Positions 8,867-18,940 are shown, counted from the first letter of the stretch. The stretch is 64,000 nucleotides of DNA from Rhodoferax potami (GCF_032193805.1 NZ_JAVBIK010000001.1:3555001-3619000), one strand, 5' to 3'. The notes: generated from the sequence alone by a model not told the origin. Numbers and translations are program-made.

Positions 8867-10303
8867 CTAGCGGCTGACCCACTTCACCAAGAAGTTCAGC
8901 AGTTTGATGCGGCCCGCCGTGTAGGGCGGGAAGAACATGCGGATGCTGGGCAGCCAGCCGCCCTTGAGCACCGCGCGCTCGTGCGAGAAGGCCTTGAAGC
9001 CGTAAATGCCGTGCGAGCTGCCGATGCCGGAGTTGTTGACCCCGCCGAAGGGCAGGTTGCCGTGGGCCACGTGCAGCACGCAGTGGTTCACGCAGGCGCC
9101 GCCGGAGCTGGTGTTGGTGAGTACGGTGTCAATGTTGCTCTGGTTGCTGCTCCAGATATACAGGGCCAGCGGCTTCTGGTCGGCATTGATGGAGGTGATG
9201 ACCTGCTGCAGGTCGGTGTAGGGAATGATGGGCAGCACCGGGCCGAAAATTTCCTCCTGCATCAGGGTGGAGTCCATGGGCACGTTGTCGACCAGGGTCG
9301 GGGCGATGTAGTTGCCGGCGGTGTCCACCTCGCCGCCACTCAGCACCCGTGCGCCGCGCGACGTGGCGTCTTTGAGCAGGCCTTCGATGCGCTGTGTGTG
9401 GCGCTGGTTGATAATGTGGGTGAAGTCTGCGTTGCTGCGCTGGCTCTGGGCGCTGTCGCCATAGCGGGCTTTGATGACGGCCTGGCAAGCCGTCACGAAA
9501 GCATCTCGCACCGAGGCGTGCACATACAGGTAGTCGGGCGCCACACAGGTCTGGCCGGCGTTGACAAACTTGCCCCACATGATGGTTTCAGCCGCTTTTT
9601 GCAGGTCGGCGGTCTCGTCCACGATAGTGGGGGACTTGCCGCCTAGTTCCAGGGTCACGCTGGTCAGGTTTTTGGCCGCAGCCGCCATGACCACCTTGCC
9701 CACGGCGGGTGAGCCGGTAAAGAAGATGTGGTCAAACGGCATGGCCAGAAGGGCCTGCGAGGTGGCCAGTGCCCCTTCAAACAAAGCCACTTCATGTGCC
9801 GGGAAGGCCTTGGCCACGATGCTGGCCAGCACTTGGGCCACGCGCGGCGCCATCTCCGAGGGCTTGAGGATGGCGGTGTTGCCTGCCGCCAAGGCGGACA
9901 CCAGCGGGCTGAGCATCAGGTACAGGGGGTAATTCCAGGGCGCAATGATCAGGCAGCGGCCGCGGGGCTGGTACTGCACATGGGCGCTGTTGCCCATGGT
10001 GAGTTCGGTGGCGCGAATGCGGGTAGGGCGCATCCAGCCCTTGAGGCATTTGATGTTGTGGCGAATTTCGTCCAGGCTGGGCACGATTTCGGTGCCGTCT
10101 ACTTCAAAGCGGGGTTTGTGAAAGTCGGCGGCAAAGGCTTCGTAAAGCGCCTCTTTGTGCGCCATCAGGCTGGTGCGCAGCCGCTCTAAACGTTCAATGC
10201 GTTCGGTTGCGGTGGACTGGCGCCAGGCCAGCGCAGTGGCCCGCTGAGCCTCGAAGGTGGTTTGCATCAGTTGCGGGTCGGCGTCTTGATTGGCTTGGCT
10301 CAT
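8867..10303 (-). CDS. Aldehyde dehydrogenase (coniferyl/fatty aldehyde type)
   Basis: A 478-residue NAD(P)-dependent aldehyde dehydrogenase of the shorter class-3-like type. Visible are PWNYPLYL in the cofactor-binding domain, FTGSPAVGK (Rossmann glycine turn), the general-base glutamate in LELGGKSP and the catalytic cysteine in GQTCVAPDY (about residue 250). The C-terminal half ends in a hydrophobic stretch (PPYTAGRIKLLNFLVKW), which resembles membrane-associated fatty or coniferyl aldehyde dehydrogenases. The ATG at 10303 has a good AGGAG site upstream. It should oxidise an aldehyde to the acid; the exact substrate cannot be read. It is probably transcribed from the 148-bp gap before alkB or from further upstream. 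Confidence 0.87.
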   Translation of the reverse strand: MSQANQDADPQLMQTTFEAQRATALAWRQSTATERIERLERLRTSLMAHKEALYEAFAADFHKPRFEVDGTEIVPSLDEIRHNIKCLKGWMRPTRIRATELTMGNSAHVQYQPRGRCLIIAPWNYPLYLMLSPLVSALAAGNTAILKPSEMAPRVAQVLASIVAKAFPAHEVALFEGALATSQALLAMPFDHIFFTGSPAVGKVVMAAAAKNLTSVTLELGGKSPTIVDETADLQKAAETIMWGKFVNAGQTCVAPDYLYVHASVRDAFVTACQAVIKARYGDSAQSQRSNADFTHIINQRHTQRIEGLLKDATSRGARVLSGGEVDTAGNYIAPTLVDNVPMDSTLMQEEIFGPVLPIIPYTDLQQVITSINADQKPLALYIWSSNQSNIDTVLTNTSSGGACVNHCVLHVAHGNLPFGGVNNSGIGSSHGIYGFKAFSHERAVLKGGWLPSIRMFFPPYTAGRIKLLNFLVKWVSR

Positions 10304-10451
10304 GCGGTGGCTCCTGGCAATAGAGGGGGGCGCGCGCGCTTATTCTGTGGCGCTGCGCTTTGGCAGCAGGCATTGTGGGGGCAAGTGCAGGGGCCCGCTG
10401 TCGCTGGAGTGCAGTTTTGAGCCGCTACTCCAAACCAGATGGGGGTTGACC

Positions 10452-11120
10452 CTAGGCCGCTTGGCGAAACGTCAGGTTGATGCGGCAAGCGCCCGTCAAA
10501 GGGTGGTTGCCATGCGGCACAGCGCGCACTCCGTGGTAGCGCAGCCTGGCCGGGCCACCCCACACCAGCACATCGCCATGGTGCAACAACACGGTTTGCA
10601 CCGGCTCGCCCCGCTCCAGCCCGCCCAACTCGAACACGGCCGGAAGACCCAGCGACACCGACACGATGGGCGCCCCGTAATCCACCTCGTTTTTGTCTTG
10701 GTGCAGGGTCATGCGGGCACCCGGCGCATAGCGGTTGATCAGGCACGCATCTGCCTCAAAACCGGGGTAGCCGGCAAGCGCTGCCATGCGGCTGGCCAAG
10801 GTTTTGAAGGCTTGCGGCATGGCCGGCCAAGGAGCGCCAGTGAGCGGGTCAAAGCGCTGGTATCGATAACCCGCTGCATCGCTCACCCATCCCCAAGGTC
10901 CGCAATTGCTCATGGCCACCGACATGCGAAGCCCGCCCGGCGTGCTGAGGTGGCGCCACGGGCTGATCTGGGTGATGAGTTGTACCTCCGCCCACAGCGC
11001 AGGAGCGTCCGCAACGGCGATGCCGGCCAAGGCGTAAGCGCCAGGGCAAAGTATGTGGGGCGGTGCAGGGGTGGGCGACGAGTCGCCAAAGAGATCGAGG
11101 TTCACAGTGAACCCAGTCAA
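10452..11120 (-). CDS. alkB: DNA oxidative demethylase AlkB
   Basis: A 222-residue Fe(II)/2-oxoglutarate dioxygenase. The metal triad is visible as H and D in LHQDKNEVDYG and the distal H in RLRYHGVRA. The 2-oxoglutarate arginine and substrate-specificity arginine sit in GACRINLTFRQAA, close to the E. coli AlkB C-terminus. It repairs 1-methyladenine and 3-methylcytosine by oxidative demethylation. The start is uncertain: TTG at 11120 gives the listed length, while GTG at 11105 would remove five residues; neither has a strong ribosome site. It follows the NlpC/P60 gene by 27 bp on the same strand and may be cotranscribed with it. Confidence 0.92.
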   Translation of the reverse strand: MTGFTVNLDLFGDSSPTPAPPHILCPGAYALAGIAVADAPALWAEVQLITQISPWRHLSTPGGLRMSVAMSNCGPWGWVSDAAGYRYQRFDPLTGAPWPAMPQAFKTLASRMAALAGYPGFEADACLINRYAPGARMTLHQDKNEVDYGAPIVSVSLGLPAVFELGGLERGEPVQTVLLHHGDVLVWGGPARLRYHGVRAVPHGNHPLTGACRINLTFRQAA

Positions 11121-11147
11121 GGTGCGCCGATGTGGCGACTTGGCTTT

Positions 11148-11684
11148 TCAGGGCTGCTGTTCGGTGTTGACCCGACGGGCGCCGTCAAAGCGCTTGGCCC
11201 AATAGCTGATACCCATGTCTTCCACCCGCACTTCGGCACCTGGCTTGGGGGCGTGGATGAATTTGCCGTTGCCGACATAAATGCCAACGTGACTGAAGGT
11301 ACGGCGCATGGTGTTGAAGAACACCAAATCGCCGGGTTGCAACTCGTGTTTGTCAATTTTTTGAGTAGCCGCAGCTTGCTCAGAAGCCTGGCGTGGCAGC
11401 AGCAGTCCGGCAGTTTGCTGGTAAATAGCGCGCACAAAGCCGCTGCAATCAAAACCGATGTCGGCCTCGGTGCCGCCGCGTTTGTAGGGCACACCCAGAA
11501 ACGCCATCGAGTTCATTACCAGTTCGGTAGCGCGGTTACCAACTTTGTTGCCGACATCACCAATCCGGGACAGCAAGCCGCGCTCCGCCAATAAGCGGGA
11601 CATGTCATCGCTGGGGGCGGGGGATTGTTGGGCGTGGGCGACGCTCAAAGTGAGCATCAGGGCACAGGCAAGGAAAAAACGCAT
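11148..11684 (-). CDS. Secreted NlpC/P60 (C40) peptidoglycan endopeptidase
   Basis: A 178-residue protein with a Sec signal peptide (about residues 1-19, MRFFLACALMLTLSVAHA) and a C-terminal NlpC/P60 domain. The catalytic cysteine is C80 in IGFDCSGFV, and the catalytic histidine lies in FSHVGIYVG, with a further histidine in GKFIHAPK. These cysteine peptidases cut D-Glu-diaminopimelate links in peptidoglycan stems in the periplasm. There is no lipobox, so it is likely soluble. It faces the isochorismatase-like gene across a 168-bp divergent promoter region in which I could not pick confident -35/-10 boxes. Confidence 0.88.
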   Translation of the reverse strand: MRFFLACALMLTLSVAHAQQSPAPSDDMSRLLAERGLLSRIGDVGNKVGNRATELVMNSMAFLGVPYKRGGTEADIGFDCSGFVRAIYQQTAGLLLPRQASEQAAATQKIDKHELQPGDLVFFNTMRRTFSHVGIYVGNGKFIHAPKPGAEVRVEDMGISYWAKRFDGARRVNTEQQP

Positions 11685-11852
11685 CGGCGCACTCTAGTGG
11701 GGGAGGGCCAGTGTGTCAAGCGGTCAGATACATTTGATTTCACCTCTAACGCATTGATTCGCTTGGATATTCTGTGTGGGGCGGGATAACCCGGAGGCCC
11801 TGACCGCTCGAGAGGTTATGCTCGCGCTACGTTTTTTGAGAAGGATTTCGCT

Positions 11853-12461
11853 ATGTTGATGGATGTCGACACAAGCCAGTTGGTGCTGGTGGACTACCAG
11901 GCGCGTTTGATGCCCGCCATGTTTGAATCTGAATTGGTGCTGGGCAATGCGGTGCGTTTGGCCAAGCTGGCGGCTTTAATGGAAGTGCCTGCTTTTTATA
12001 CAGAGCAAAACCCAGGCGGCCTGGGTCATACGGTGCCCGATTTGGCAGCCGCGCTGGCCGAAGCGCGTGCCAAGGTGCTGAACAAAATGCAGTTCAGCGC
12101 GATTGAAGAAGGCTTGGGCGAATGGTTGCGCCCACCGGCCAAGCCGGTGCAGGGCAACGCCCGCAGCTTGCCCAAGCATTTGCAGAAGCCGCCGGCATCT
12201 GAGCGCGGTGCCATTGTGATTGCCGGTTGTGAAGCTCATGTGTGTTTGATGCAAACCGCGCTCGATTTGCTGGAAGACGAGTTTGAAGTGTGGGTGGTGA
12301 CCGATGCCTGCAGCTCACGCACCGAGCGCAATCGTGACGCTGCCTTTGACCGGCTGGCCGGCGCTGGTGCCGAACTGGTAACCACTGAAATGGTGGTCTT
12401 TGAATGGATTCGCACGGCGGAGCACCCGGTATTTAAAGAGGCGCAAGCGCTGATCAAGTAA
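11853..12461 (+). CDS. Isochorismatase-family cysteine hydrolase
   Basis: A 202-residue alpha/beta hydrolase of the isochorismatase superfamily (YcaC-like group). The catalytic triad is visible: D14 in LVLVDYQ, a lysine in AKVLNKMQFS and the nucleophile C126 in IAGCEAHVC, followed by the family's typical helix. A segment of about 20 residues (around positions 92-112) rich in proline and lysine interrupts the usual alignment. The ATG has AGAAGGA upstream. YcaC-type proteins have unknown natural substrates (amide or N-carbamoyl compounds are typical), so only the class is assigned. It is a single gene ended by the terminator at 12493. Confidence 0.85.
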   Translation: MLMDVDTSQLVLVDYQARLMPAMFESELVLGNAVRLAKLAALMEVPAFYTEQNPGGLGHTVPDLAAALAEARAKVLNKMQFSAIEEGLGEWLRPPAKPVQGNARSLPKHLQKPPASERGAIVIAGCEAHVCLMQTALDLLEDEFEVWVVTDACSSRTERNRDAAFDRLAGAGAELVTTEMVVFEWIRTAEHPVFKEAQALIK

Positions 12462-12492
12462 TCAGCGCCGAGCAGCGCTCTTGATGCCCGGT

Positions 12493-12527
12493 AAAGGCGG
12501 ACCCATCAGCATGGGCCGCCTTTTTTT
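12493..12527 (+). terminator. Rho-independent terminator after the isochorismatase-like gene
   Basis: AAAGGCGGACCC pairs with GGGCCGCCTTT across an 8-nt loop, with one bulged A, and runs directly into seven T residues. It lies 32 bp after the stop codon at 12461 and isolates this gene from prpE. Confidence 0.85.
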
Positions 12528-12633
12528 ATGGCCATACGGCTAGCGGGGCTTGGGCGGAACCGGAGTCAGCTTGCCGCAAGTTGCTTATCCATAATTATGA
12601 ATTCAGTTTTATGGACCCGACTGGAGACAAACA

Positions 12634-14526
12634 ATGACAGGCTACGCCGATTTTTACCGCCGTTCCATCGATGACCGCGATGGCTTTTGGTCTGAACAGT
12701 CCGGGATGATCGACTGGCGCACCCAGCCCACCCAAGTGTGCGACTACAGCCGGCCCCCTTTCGCCAAATGGTTTGTCGGCGGAACCACCAATCTCTGCCA
12801 CAACGCCGTCGACCGGCACCTGATAACCCGCCCGGACCAGCCCGCGTTGATTGCCGTCTCTACTGAAACCAATACCGAGCAGGTGTACTCCTTTGCACAA
12901 CTGCACGCGGAAGTGCAGCGCATGGCCGCAGCATTGCAAGCCTTGAGCGTCAAGCAAGGTGACCGGGTTCTGATCTACATGCCCATGATTGCCGAGGCAT
13001 CGTTTGCTATGCTGGCGTGTGCCCGGATTGGTGCGATCCACACGGTGGTGTTTGGCGGCTTTGCTGCAGGCTCACTCGCTTCACGCATTGAAGACGCTTC
13101 ACCGGTGGTGATCGTGAGTGCAGATGCCGGCTCACGCGGCGGCAAAGTGGTGGAGTACAAGCCCTTGCTGGATGAGGCGATTGCCACCTCCAGCCACAAG
13201 CCAGCCGCGGTGCTGATGGTGGACCGCAAGCTGGCTCCGATGCCGCTGGTCGCCGGGCGGGATCACTTGTGGGCTGAGTTGCGCCAAGCGCACTTGGAAA
13301 CCCAAGTTCCGTGCGTCTGGCTGGATTCAGCCCATCCCAGCTACACCTTGTACACCAGCGGCACCACCGGCAAACCCAAGGGGGTGCAGCGCGATACCGG
13401 AGGCTACGCAGTGGCCTTGGCGGCCAGCATGAAGCATATTTTTTGCGGCAACCCGGGGGAAACCTTCTTTTCCACCAGCGACATTGGTTGGGTGGTGGGG
13501 CACAGTTACATCATTTATGGCCCTTTGATTGCCGGCATGGCCACCATCATGTACGAGGGACTGCCAACTAAGCCTGACGGCGGAGTGTGGTGGAGCCTGG
13601 TCGAGAAATACAAGGTGACCGTCATGTTCAGCGCGCCGACCGCGGTGCGGGTGCTCAAGAAACAAGACCCGGCGCTGTTGAGTAAATATGACCTGTCGAG
13701 CCTGCGGGCCCTGTTTTTGGCCGGAGAGCCGCTCGATGAGCCGACCGCCCAATGGATCAGCCAGAGCTTGGGCAAGCCCATCATCGACAACTATTGGCAA
13801 ACAGAGACCGGCTGGCCGATCCTGACGATAGCGAACGGGGTTGAAAAAGCGCCGAGCAAGTTCGGCAGCCCAGGTGTGGCAATGTATGGCTACGACATCA
13901 AGCTTATCGATGAAAACACCTCGGAAGAGCTGACCGGTCCTGATCAAAAAGGCGTGGTGGCGATAGAGGGCCCATTGCCGCCAGGGTGCATGCAAACTGT
14001 GTGGCGTGATGACGAGCGTTTCGTAAAGACGTACTGGAGCAGCATTCCCGGCAAGCAGCTCTACAGCACCTTCGACTGGGCTGTTCGAGACAAGGATGGT
14101 TACTTCTTTATTCTGGGCCGCACCGACGATGTGATCAACGTGGCGGGCCACCGTTTGGGCACCCGGGAGATTGAAGAAAGCATTTCCAGCCATCCCAATG
14201 TGTCTGAAGTTGCCGTGGTGGGGGTGGCAGACGCGCTCAAGGGGCAGGTGGCGGTGGCCTTTGTGGTGGTGAAAGATGCCAGTGGTTTGGGCGATGAGGC
14301 TGCGAAACTCAAGCTGGAAGGCGACATCATGAAAGTGGTGGACCAGTCGATTGGTGCCGTGGGGCGCCCCGCGCGGGTGCGGTTTGTCTCGGTTCTCCCC
14401 AAAACCCGGAGTGGCAAGTTGCTGCGCCGCGCCATTCAGGCAGTGTGCGAGGGGCGCGATCCCGGTGACCTGACCACCATGGAAGATCCTGGCGCATTGC
14501 AGCAGATCCGCGAGCTGCTCGCATAA
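12634..14526 (+). CDS. prpE: Propionyl-CoA synthetase
   Basis: A 630-residue adenylate-forming acyl-CoA synthetase that turns propionate, ATP and CoA into propionyl-CoA, feeding the methylcitrate cycle. It starts with the acetyl/propionyl-CoA synthetase N-terminal helix (YADFYRRSIDDRDGFW), has the ATP-binding loop YTSGTTGKPKG (about residue 237), the motif DNYWQTETGWP, and the C-terminal catalytic lysine in PKTRSGKLLRR (about residue 594), a known acetylation site in this family. The length and the PKFGSPG-style core favour PrpE over AcsA. No prpBCD genes are adjacent, so it is a stand-alone copy here. ATG follows CTGGAG. Confidence 0.9.
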   Translation: MTGYADFYRRSIDDRDGFWSEQSGMIDWRTQPTQVCDYSRPPFAKWFVGGTTNLCHNAVDRHLITRPDQPALIAVSTETNTEQVYSFAQLHAEVQRMAAALQALSVKQGDRVLIYMPMIAEASFAMLACARIGAIHTVVFGGFAAGSLASRIEDASPVVIVSADAGSRGGKVVEYKPLLDEAIATSSHKPAAVLMVDRKLAPMPLVAGRDHLWAELRQAHLETQVPCVWLDSAHPSYTLYTSGTTGKPKGVQRDTGGYAVALAASMKHIFCGNPGETFFSTSDIGWVVGHSYIIYGPLIAGMATIMYEGLPTKPDGGVWWSLVEKYKVTVMFSAPTAVRVLKKQDPALLSKYDLSSLRALFLAGEPLDEPTAQWISQSLGKPIIDNYWQTETGWPILTIANGVEKAPSKFGSPGVAMYGYDIKLIDENTSEELTGPDQKGVVAIEGPLPPGCMQTVWRDDERFVKTYWSSIPGKQLYSTFDWAVRDKDGYFFILGRTDDVINVAGHRLGTREIEESISSHPNVSEVAVVGVADALKGQVAVAFVVVKDASGLGDEAAKLKLEGDIMKVVDQSIGAVGRPARVRFVSVLPKTRSGKLLRRAIQAVCEGRDPGDLTTMEDPGALQQIRELLA

Positions 14527-14534
14527 ATCGGCAT

Positions 14535-14561
14535 GAGGGTATGCACAAAGTGCATACCCTC
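14535..14561 (+). terminator. Perfect 12-bp inverted repeat after prpE
   Basis: GAGGGTATGCAC (14535-14546) is followed by AAA and its exact reverse complement. The hairpin begins 9 bp after the prpE stop codon. The downstream sequence is only mildly T-rich, so it may be an intrinsic terminator of modest strength, an mRNA-stabilising hairpin, or a symmetric protein site in front of sucA. Confidence 0.55.
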
Positions 14562-14672
14562 GCCAAGTCTTTACTATCCCTCAAAATCATTCAGTGGCAC
14601 AATTCGCGCTGCAATGAAGGCCCTTCCCATGCCACAGTCGCATCCGCCAATCGGTTCAGCCGTGTCGCGGAA

Positions 14673-14723
14673 GGTTAATTAACCAGCTTTAACCAGCTTA
14701 TGTTCCCTGAAGGGGAACGGAGG
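14673..14723 (+). promoter_or_regulatory. Structured sucA leader: palindrome, tandem repeat and hairpin
   Basis: Three elements lie back to back before sucA. First, a perfect 12-bp palindrome GGTTAATTAACC at 14673-14684. Second, two adjacent copies of TAACCAGCTT at 14680-14689 and 14690-14699. Third, a hairpin GTTCCC-TGAAG-GGGAAC at 14702-14718. The hairpin directly abuts the ribosome site GGAGG (14719-14723), ten bases before the ATG. The first two look like regulator sites at the promoter; the hairpin could modulate ribosome access. No regulator can be named. Confidence 0.45.
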
Positions 14724-14733
14724 TCAGCGCAAG

Positions 14734-17628
14734 ATGAGTGATTCAAACTCCAAAGGGGCGAACACGGGTTCCACCGTGTACCAAACCTATCAAAACAACA
14801 CCTACCTGTTTGGTGGCAATGCTCCCTACGTCGAAGAGATGTATGAGAACTATTTGGCCAACCCCGGTAGCGTTCCCGACACATGGCGCGATTATTTCGA
14901 CGCGCTGCAACACGTTCCCGCCTCTGACGGCAGTACAGCCAAAGACGTAGCCCACATGCCCGTGATCAACGCATTCGTTGATCTGGCTAAAAAAGGCGTC
15001 AAGCAGACCGTGGTTGCCACCGGTGCCGATTCCGAAATGGGCCGCAAGCGCACTGCAGTGCAGCAGTTGATTGCGGCCTACCGCAATGTGGGCGCACGTT
15101 GGGCTGATTTGGACCCTTTGAAGCGCATCGAGCGCGATGACATCCCCGAACTGGAGCCCTCGTTTTACGGCTTCAGCGATGCAGACCAGGAAACGGTCTT
15201 CAACATTAGCAACACATTCTTCGGCAAAGAATCCATGAGCCTGCGTGAGCTCATGAACGCTTTGCGTGAAACCTACTGCGGCACGATTGGCGTGGAGTAC
15301 ATGTACACCACCGACCAGAACCAGAAGCGCTGGTGGCAGCAAAAGCTGGAGGCAACCCGCAGCAAGCCCCAGTTCAACGCAGAAAAGAAAAAACACATCC
15401 TCGAGCGCCTGACTGCGGCTGAAGGCTTGGAGCGCTACTTGCACACCAAGTATGTGGGCCAGAAGCGCTTCTCCCTGGAAGGTGGTGAGAGCTTTATCGC
15501 CGCCATGGACGAGCTGATTCAGCAAGCCGGCGCCAAGGGTATCCAGGAAATCGTGATCGGCATGGCCCACCGCGGCCGTCTGAACGTGCTGGTGAACACC
15601 CTGGGCAAGATGCCTGCGGACCTGTTCGCTGAGTTTGACCACACTGCGCCCGAAGACCTGCCTGCCGGTGACGTGAAGTACCACCAGGGTTTCAGCTCGG
15701 ACGTGTCCACTGCTGGCGGCCCCGTTCACTTGTCTCTGGCGTTCAACCCATCTCACCTGGAAATTGTGAACCCGGTGGTGGAAGGCTCCGTGCGCGCCCG
15801 TATGGACCGCCGTGACGACCCCAAGGGCTCACAAGTGTTGCCAGTGCTGGTGCATGGCGATGCGGCTTTCGGCGGTCAGGGTGTGAACCAGGAAACACTG
15901 GCTTTGGCTCAGACCCGTGGTTACACCACAGGCGGCACTGTCCACATCATCATCAACAACCAGATCGGTTTTACGACGTCTGACCCGCGTGACATGCGCT
16001 CCAGCGCGTTCTGTACCGATATCGTGAAGATGGTCGAGTCTCCCGTGTTGCACGTGAATGGTGATGACCCGGAAGCCGTGGTGTTGGCGACCCAGCTGGC
16101 GCTGGAGTTCCGCATGGAGTTCCGCCAGGACGTGGTGGTTGACATCACCTGCTACCGCAAGCTGGGCCACAACGAGCAAGACACGCCTTCGCTCACACAG
16201 CCTTTGATGTACAAAAAGATCAGTGCCCACCCCGGCACCCGCAAGTTGTACGCAGACAAGCTGGCCGCTCAAGGTTTGGGTGCCGAGCTTGGTGACTCCA
16301 TGGTCAAGGAATACCGCGCAGCCATGGACGCCGGCAAGCACACCGTGGACCCCGTACTGACCAACTTCAAGAGCAAGTACGCGGTGGACTGGTCTCCATT
16401 CCTCGGCAAAAAGTGGACGGACGCTGGCGACACCGCCATACCGTTGACCGAGTGGAAGCGTTTGTCTGAAAAGCTGACAACCATTCCTGAAAGCGTCACA
16501 CCTCACCAGCTGGTGAAAAAGGTCTACGACGATCGCGCAGCCATGGGCCGCGGCGAAATCAATGTGGATTGGGGCATGGGCGAGCACATGGCCTTCGCAT
16601 CCTTGGTGGCCAGCGGCTACCCCGTGCGCTTGTCGGGCGAAGATTGCGGACGCGGTACCTTTACCCACCGCCATGCTGTGATTCACGACCAGAAGCGTGA
16701 AAAATGGGATGCTGGTACCTATGTGCCTTTGCAAAACGTGGCCGACAAGCAGGCTCCGTTTGTTGTAATCGACTCCATCCTGTCTGAAGAGGCTGTGTTG
16801 GGCTTTGAGTACGGCTACGCATCCAACGACCCGAACACCTTGGTGATCTGGGAAGCCCAGTTCGGCGACTTCGCCAACGGCGCTCAGGTGGTAATCGACC
16901 AGTTTATTGCGTCCGGCGAAGTGAAGTGGGGCCGTGTAAACGGCATCACGTTGATGCTGCCGCACGGCTACGAAGGCCAAGGCCCTGAGCACAGCTCTGC
17001 GCGTCTGGAGCGCTTCATGCAATTGGCAGCTGACACCAACATGCAGATCGTGCAGCCGACTACGGCCAGCCAGATCTTCCACGTGTTGCGTCGTCAGATG
17101 GTGCGCAACCTGCGCAAGCCGTTGATCATCATGACGCCCAAGAGCTTGTTGCGTAACAAAGACGCGACATCTCCACTGTCCGAGTTCACCAAGGGTGCGT
17201 TCCAAACCGTCATCCCTGAGAGCAAAGAGCTCAAGGGCGACAAGGTCAAGCGCGTGATTGCCTGCTCTGGCAAGGTTTACTACGACTTGGTGAAAAAGCG
17301 CGAAGAAAAGGGCGACACCGACGTTGCCATCATCCGTGTGGAACAGCTGTACCCGTTCCCGCACAAGGCATTTGCGACCGAACTGAAAAAGTACCCCAAT
17401 GCCACCGACGTGGTGTGGTGCCAGGACGAGCCGCAAAACCAGGGTGCGTGGTTCTTTGTGCAGCATTACATCCACGAAAACATGTTTGACGGCCAAAAGC
17501 TGGGCTACTCCGGCCGCGCTGCTTCTGCATCGCCGGCAGTGGGCTATTCCCACCTGCACCAAGAGCAACAAAAGGCTCTGGTCGAAGGCGCTTTCGGCAA
17601 GTTGAAGGGCTTTGTTCTGACCAAGTAA
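14734..17628 (+). CDS. sucA: 2-oxoglutarate dehydrogenase E1 component
   Basis: A 964-residue thiamine-diphosphate enzyme that decarboxylates 2-oxoglutarate and transfers the succinyl group to the SucB lipoyl domain in the TCA cycle. Features include the N-terminal SucB-binding segment ([18 protein letters not shown], split here as [14 protein letters not shown]), the 2-oxoglutarate-binding [15 protein letters not shown], the ThDP/Mg site [14 protein letters not shown] and [13 protein letters not shown], and the C-terminal [18 protein letters not shown]. Full length for the family. It opens the sucA-sucB-lpd operon, with sucB 46 bp downstream. Confidence 0.97.
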   Translation: MSDSNSKGANTGSTVYQTYQNNTYLFGGNAPYVEEMYENYLANPGSVPDTWRDYFDALQHVPASDGSTAKDVAHMPVINAFVDLAKKGVKQTVVATGADSEMGRKRTAVQQLIAAYRNVGARWADLDPLKRIERDDIPELEPSFYGFSDADQETVFNISNTFFGKESMSLRELMNALRETYCGTIGVEYMYTTDQNQKRWWQQKLEATRSKPQFNAEKKKHILERLTAAEGLERYLHTKYVGQKRFSLEGGESFIAAMDELIQQAGAKGIQEIVIGMAHRGRLNVLVNTLGKMPADLFAEFDHTAPEDLPAGDVKYHQGFSSDVSTAGGPVHLSLAFNPSHLEIVNPVVEGSVRARMDRRDDPKGSQVLPVLVHGDAAFGGQGVNQETLALAQTRGYTTGGTVHIIINNQIGFTTSDPRDMRSSAFCTDIVKMVESPVLHVNGDDPEAVVLATQLALEFRMEFRQDVVVDITCYRKLGHNEQDTPSLTQPLMYKKISAHPGTRKLYADKLAAQGLGAELGDSMVKEYRAAMDAGKHTVDPVLTNFKSKYAVDWSPFLGKKWTDAGDTAIPLTEWKRLSEKLTTIPESVTPHQLVKKVYDDRAAMGRGEINVDWGMGEHMAFASLVASGYPVRLSGEDCGRGTFTHRHAVIHDQKREKWDAGTYVPLQNVADKQAPFVVIDSILSEEAVLGFEYGYASNDPNTLVIWEAQFGDFANGAQVVIDQFIASGEVKWGRVNGITLMLPHGYEGQGPEHSSARLERFMQLAADTNMQIVQPTTASQIFHVLRRQMVRNLRKPLIIMTPKSLLRNKDATSPLSEFTKGAFQTVIPESKELKGDKVKRVIACSGKVYYDLVKKREEKGDTDVAIIRVEQLYPFPHKAFATELKKYPNATDVVWCQDEPQNQGAWFFVQHYIHENMFDGQKLGYSGRAASASPAVGYSHLHQEQQKALVEGAFGKLKGFVLTK

Positions 17629-17674
17629 GTCAGCAGCTCTTCACACCTACAACACATTACGGAAAGAATTTGAT

Positions 17675-18925
17675 ATGGCAATCGTAGAAGTCAAAGTCCC
17701 ACAGCTGTCTGAATCTGTGGCGGAAGCAACCTTGTTGCAGTGGAAGAAAAAGGTCGGTGACGCGGTCGCGGTCGATGAGATCCTGATCGAAGTAGAAACC
17801 GACAAAGTGGTGATGGAAGTTCCCGCACCCTCCGCCGGCGTGCTGGTCGAATTGGTAGTGGCCGACGGCGCTACTGTGGCTGCCGAGCAGCTGATCGCTC
17901 GTATCGACACTGCTGCAGTGGCCGGTGCTGTAGCACCCGCTGCGGCTCCTGCTGCTGCGCCCGCAGCTGCTGCTCCGGTGGCAGCCGCTGCTGCGGCGAA
18001 CAACTCCAAGGCAGGCGTTGCCATGCCTGCTGCAGCCAAGTTGCTGGCCGACAACGGCATTGCGGCTTCGAGCGTTGAAGGCACAGGCAAAGACGGCCGC
18101 ATCACCAAGGGTGACGTGTTGGCTGCTGCCGCTGCTCCTAAAGTGGTAGCAGCTGCCGTAATCCCCACGGGTGCTCCGACCAAGTCTTTGCCTCAAGTGG
18201 CGGCCCCTTCTGTGAATCTGGGTGACCGTCCTGAACAGCGCGTGCCCATGAGCCGTTTGCGTGCGCGCGTGGCTGAGCGTTTGCTGCAGTCCCAGTCGAC
18301 CAACGCCATCCTGACCACCTTCAACGAAATCAACATGGCTCCGGTCATGGACATGCGCAAGCGCATGCAAGAGCGTTTCGAAAAAGAACACGGCTGCAAG
18401 CTGGGCTTCATGAGCTTCTTTGTCAAGGCTGCTGTGCACGCCCTGAAGAAGTTCCCAGTGCTGAACGCGTCTGTCGATGGCACCGATATCGTGTACCACG
18501 GCTACTTCGACATCGGTATCGCCGTGGGCTCGCCCCGTGGCTTGGTGGTGCCCATTCTGCGCAACGCAGACCAGATGAGCTTCGCCGATATCGAGAAGAA
18601 GATTGCTGAGTTCGGCCAGAAGGCCAAGGACGGTAAGCTGGGCATTGAAGAAATGACCGGCGGTACCTTCTCCATCTCCAACGGCGGCACTTTCGGTTCC
18701 ATGATGTCTACCCCCATCATCAACCCGCCCCAGTCCGCCATTTTGGGTGTGCACGCAACCAAAGACCGCGCCATGGTCGAGAACGGCCAAGTGGTGGTTC
18801 GCCCCATGAACTACTTCGCCATGTCTTATGACCACCGCATCATCGACGGCCGCGAAGCCGTTCTGGGCCTGGTGGCCATGAAGGAAGCGCTGGAAGATCC
18901 AGCTCGCTTGCTGTTTGATATCTGA
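17675..18925 (+). CDS. sucB: Dihydrolipoyllysine succinyltransferase (E2)
   Basis: A 416-residue E2 subunit. It has one lipoyl domain (about 1-75) with the lipoylated lysine in [10 protein letters not shown], and a flexible Ala/Pro linker (about residues 85-110, with the repeating unit APAAAPA). The E1/E3-binding domain (about 110-155, [14 protein letters not shown]) follows. The acyltransferase core ends in the catalytic histidine and aspartate of [14 protein letters not shown]. It carries the succinyl group from SucA to CoA and passes electrons to Lpd. A 140-bp intergenic region with large hairpins separates it from lpd, which could set subunit ratios. Confidence 0.96.
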   Translation: MAIVEVKVPQLSESVAEATLLQWKKKVGDAVAVDEILIEVETDKVVMEVPAPSAGVLVELVVADGATVAAEQLIARIDTAAVAGAVAPAAAPAAAPAAAAPVAAAAAANNSKAGVAMPAAAKLLADNGIAASSVEGTGKDGRITKGDVLAAAAAPKVVAAAVIPTGAPTKSLPQVAAPSVNLGDRPEQRVPMSRLRARVAERLLQSQSTNAILTTFNEINMAPVMDMRKRMQERFEKEHGCKLGFMSFFVKAAVHALKKFPVLNASVDGTDIVYHGYFDIGIAVGSPRGLVVPILRNADQMSFADIEKKIAEFGQKAKDGKLGIEEMTGGTFSISNGGTFGSMMSTPIINPPQSAILGVHATKDRAMVENGQVVVRPMNYFAMSYDHRIIDGREAVLGLVAMKEALEDPARLLFDI

Positions 18926-18940
18926 TCGGGCTCACCCCCG

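Noticed and set aside
5498..9646. A 1382-codon open frame on the plus strand, antisense to the SNF2, VOC and aldehyde dehydrogenase genes.
   Set aside because: It mirrors three well-supported genes, has no recognisable domain and shows the Ala/Gln/His/Val-rich composition of a reverse-complement GC-rich frame. It spans gene borders, which a real gene would not.
11685..11852. Promoters in the divergent spacer between the NlpC/P60 and isochorismatase-like genes.
   Set aside because: Several -10-like hexamers exist on each strand but none with a correctly spaced -35, so no box is claimed.
15829..17571. A 580-codon minus-strand frame inside sucA.
   Set aside because: It lies entirely within a full-length, conserved gene on the other strand and has the composition of an antisense frame.
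17657..18835. A 392-codon minus-strand frame within sucB, rich in Ser, Cys and Gly.
   Set aside because: The low-complexity part is simply the antisense of the Ala/Pro linker and lipoyl region of sucB.
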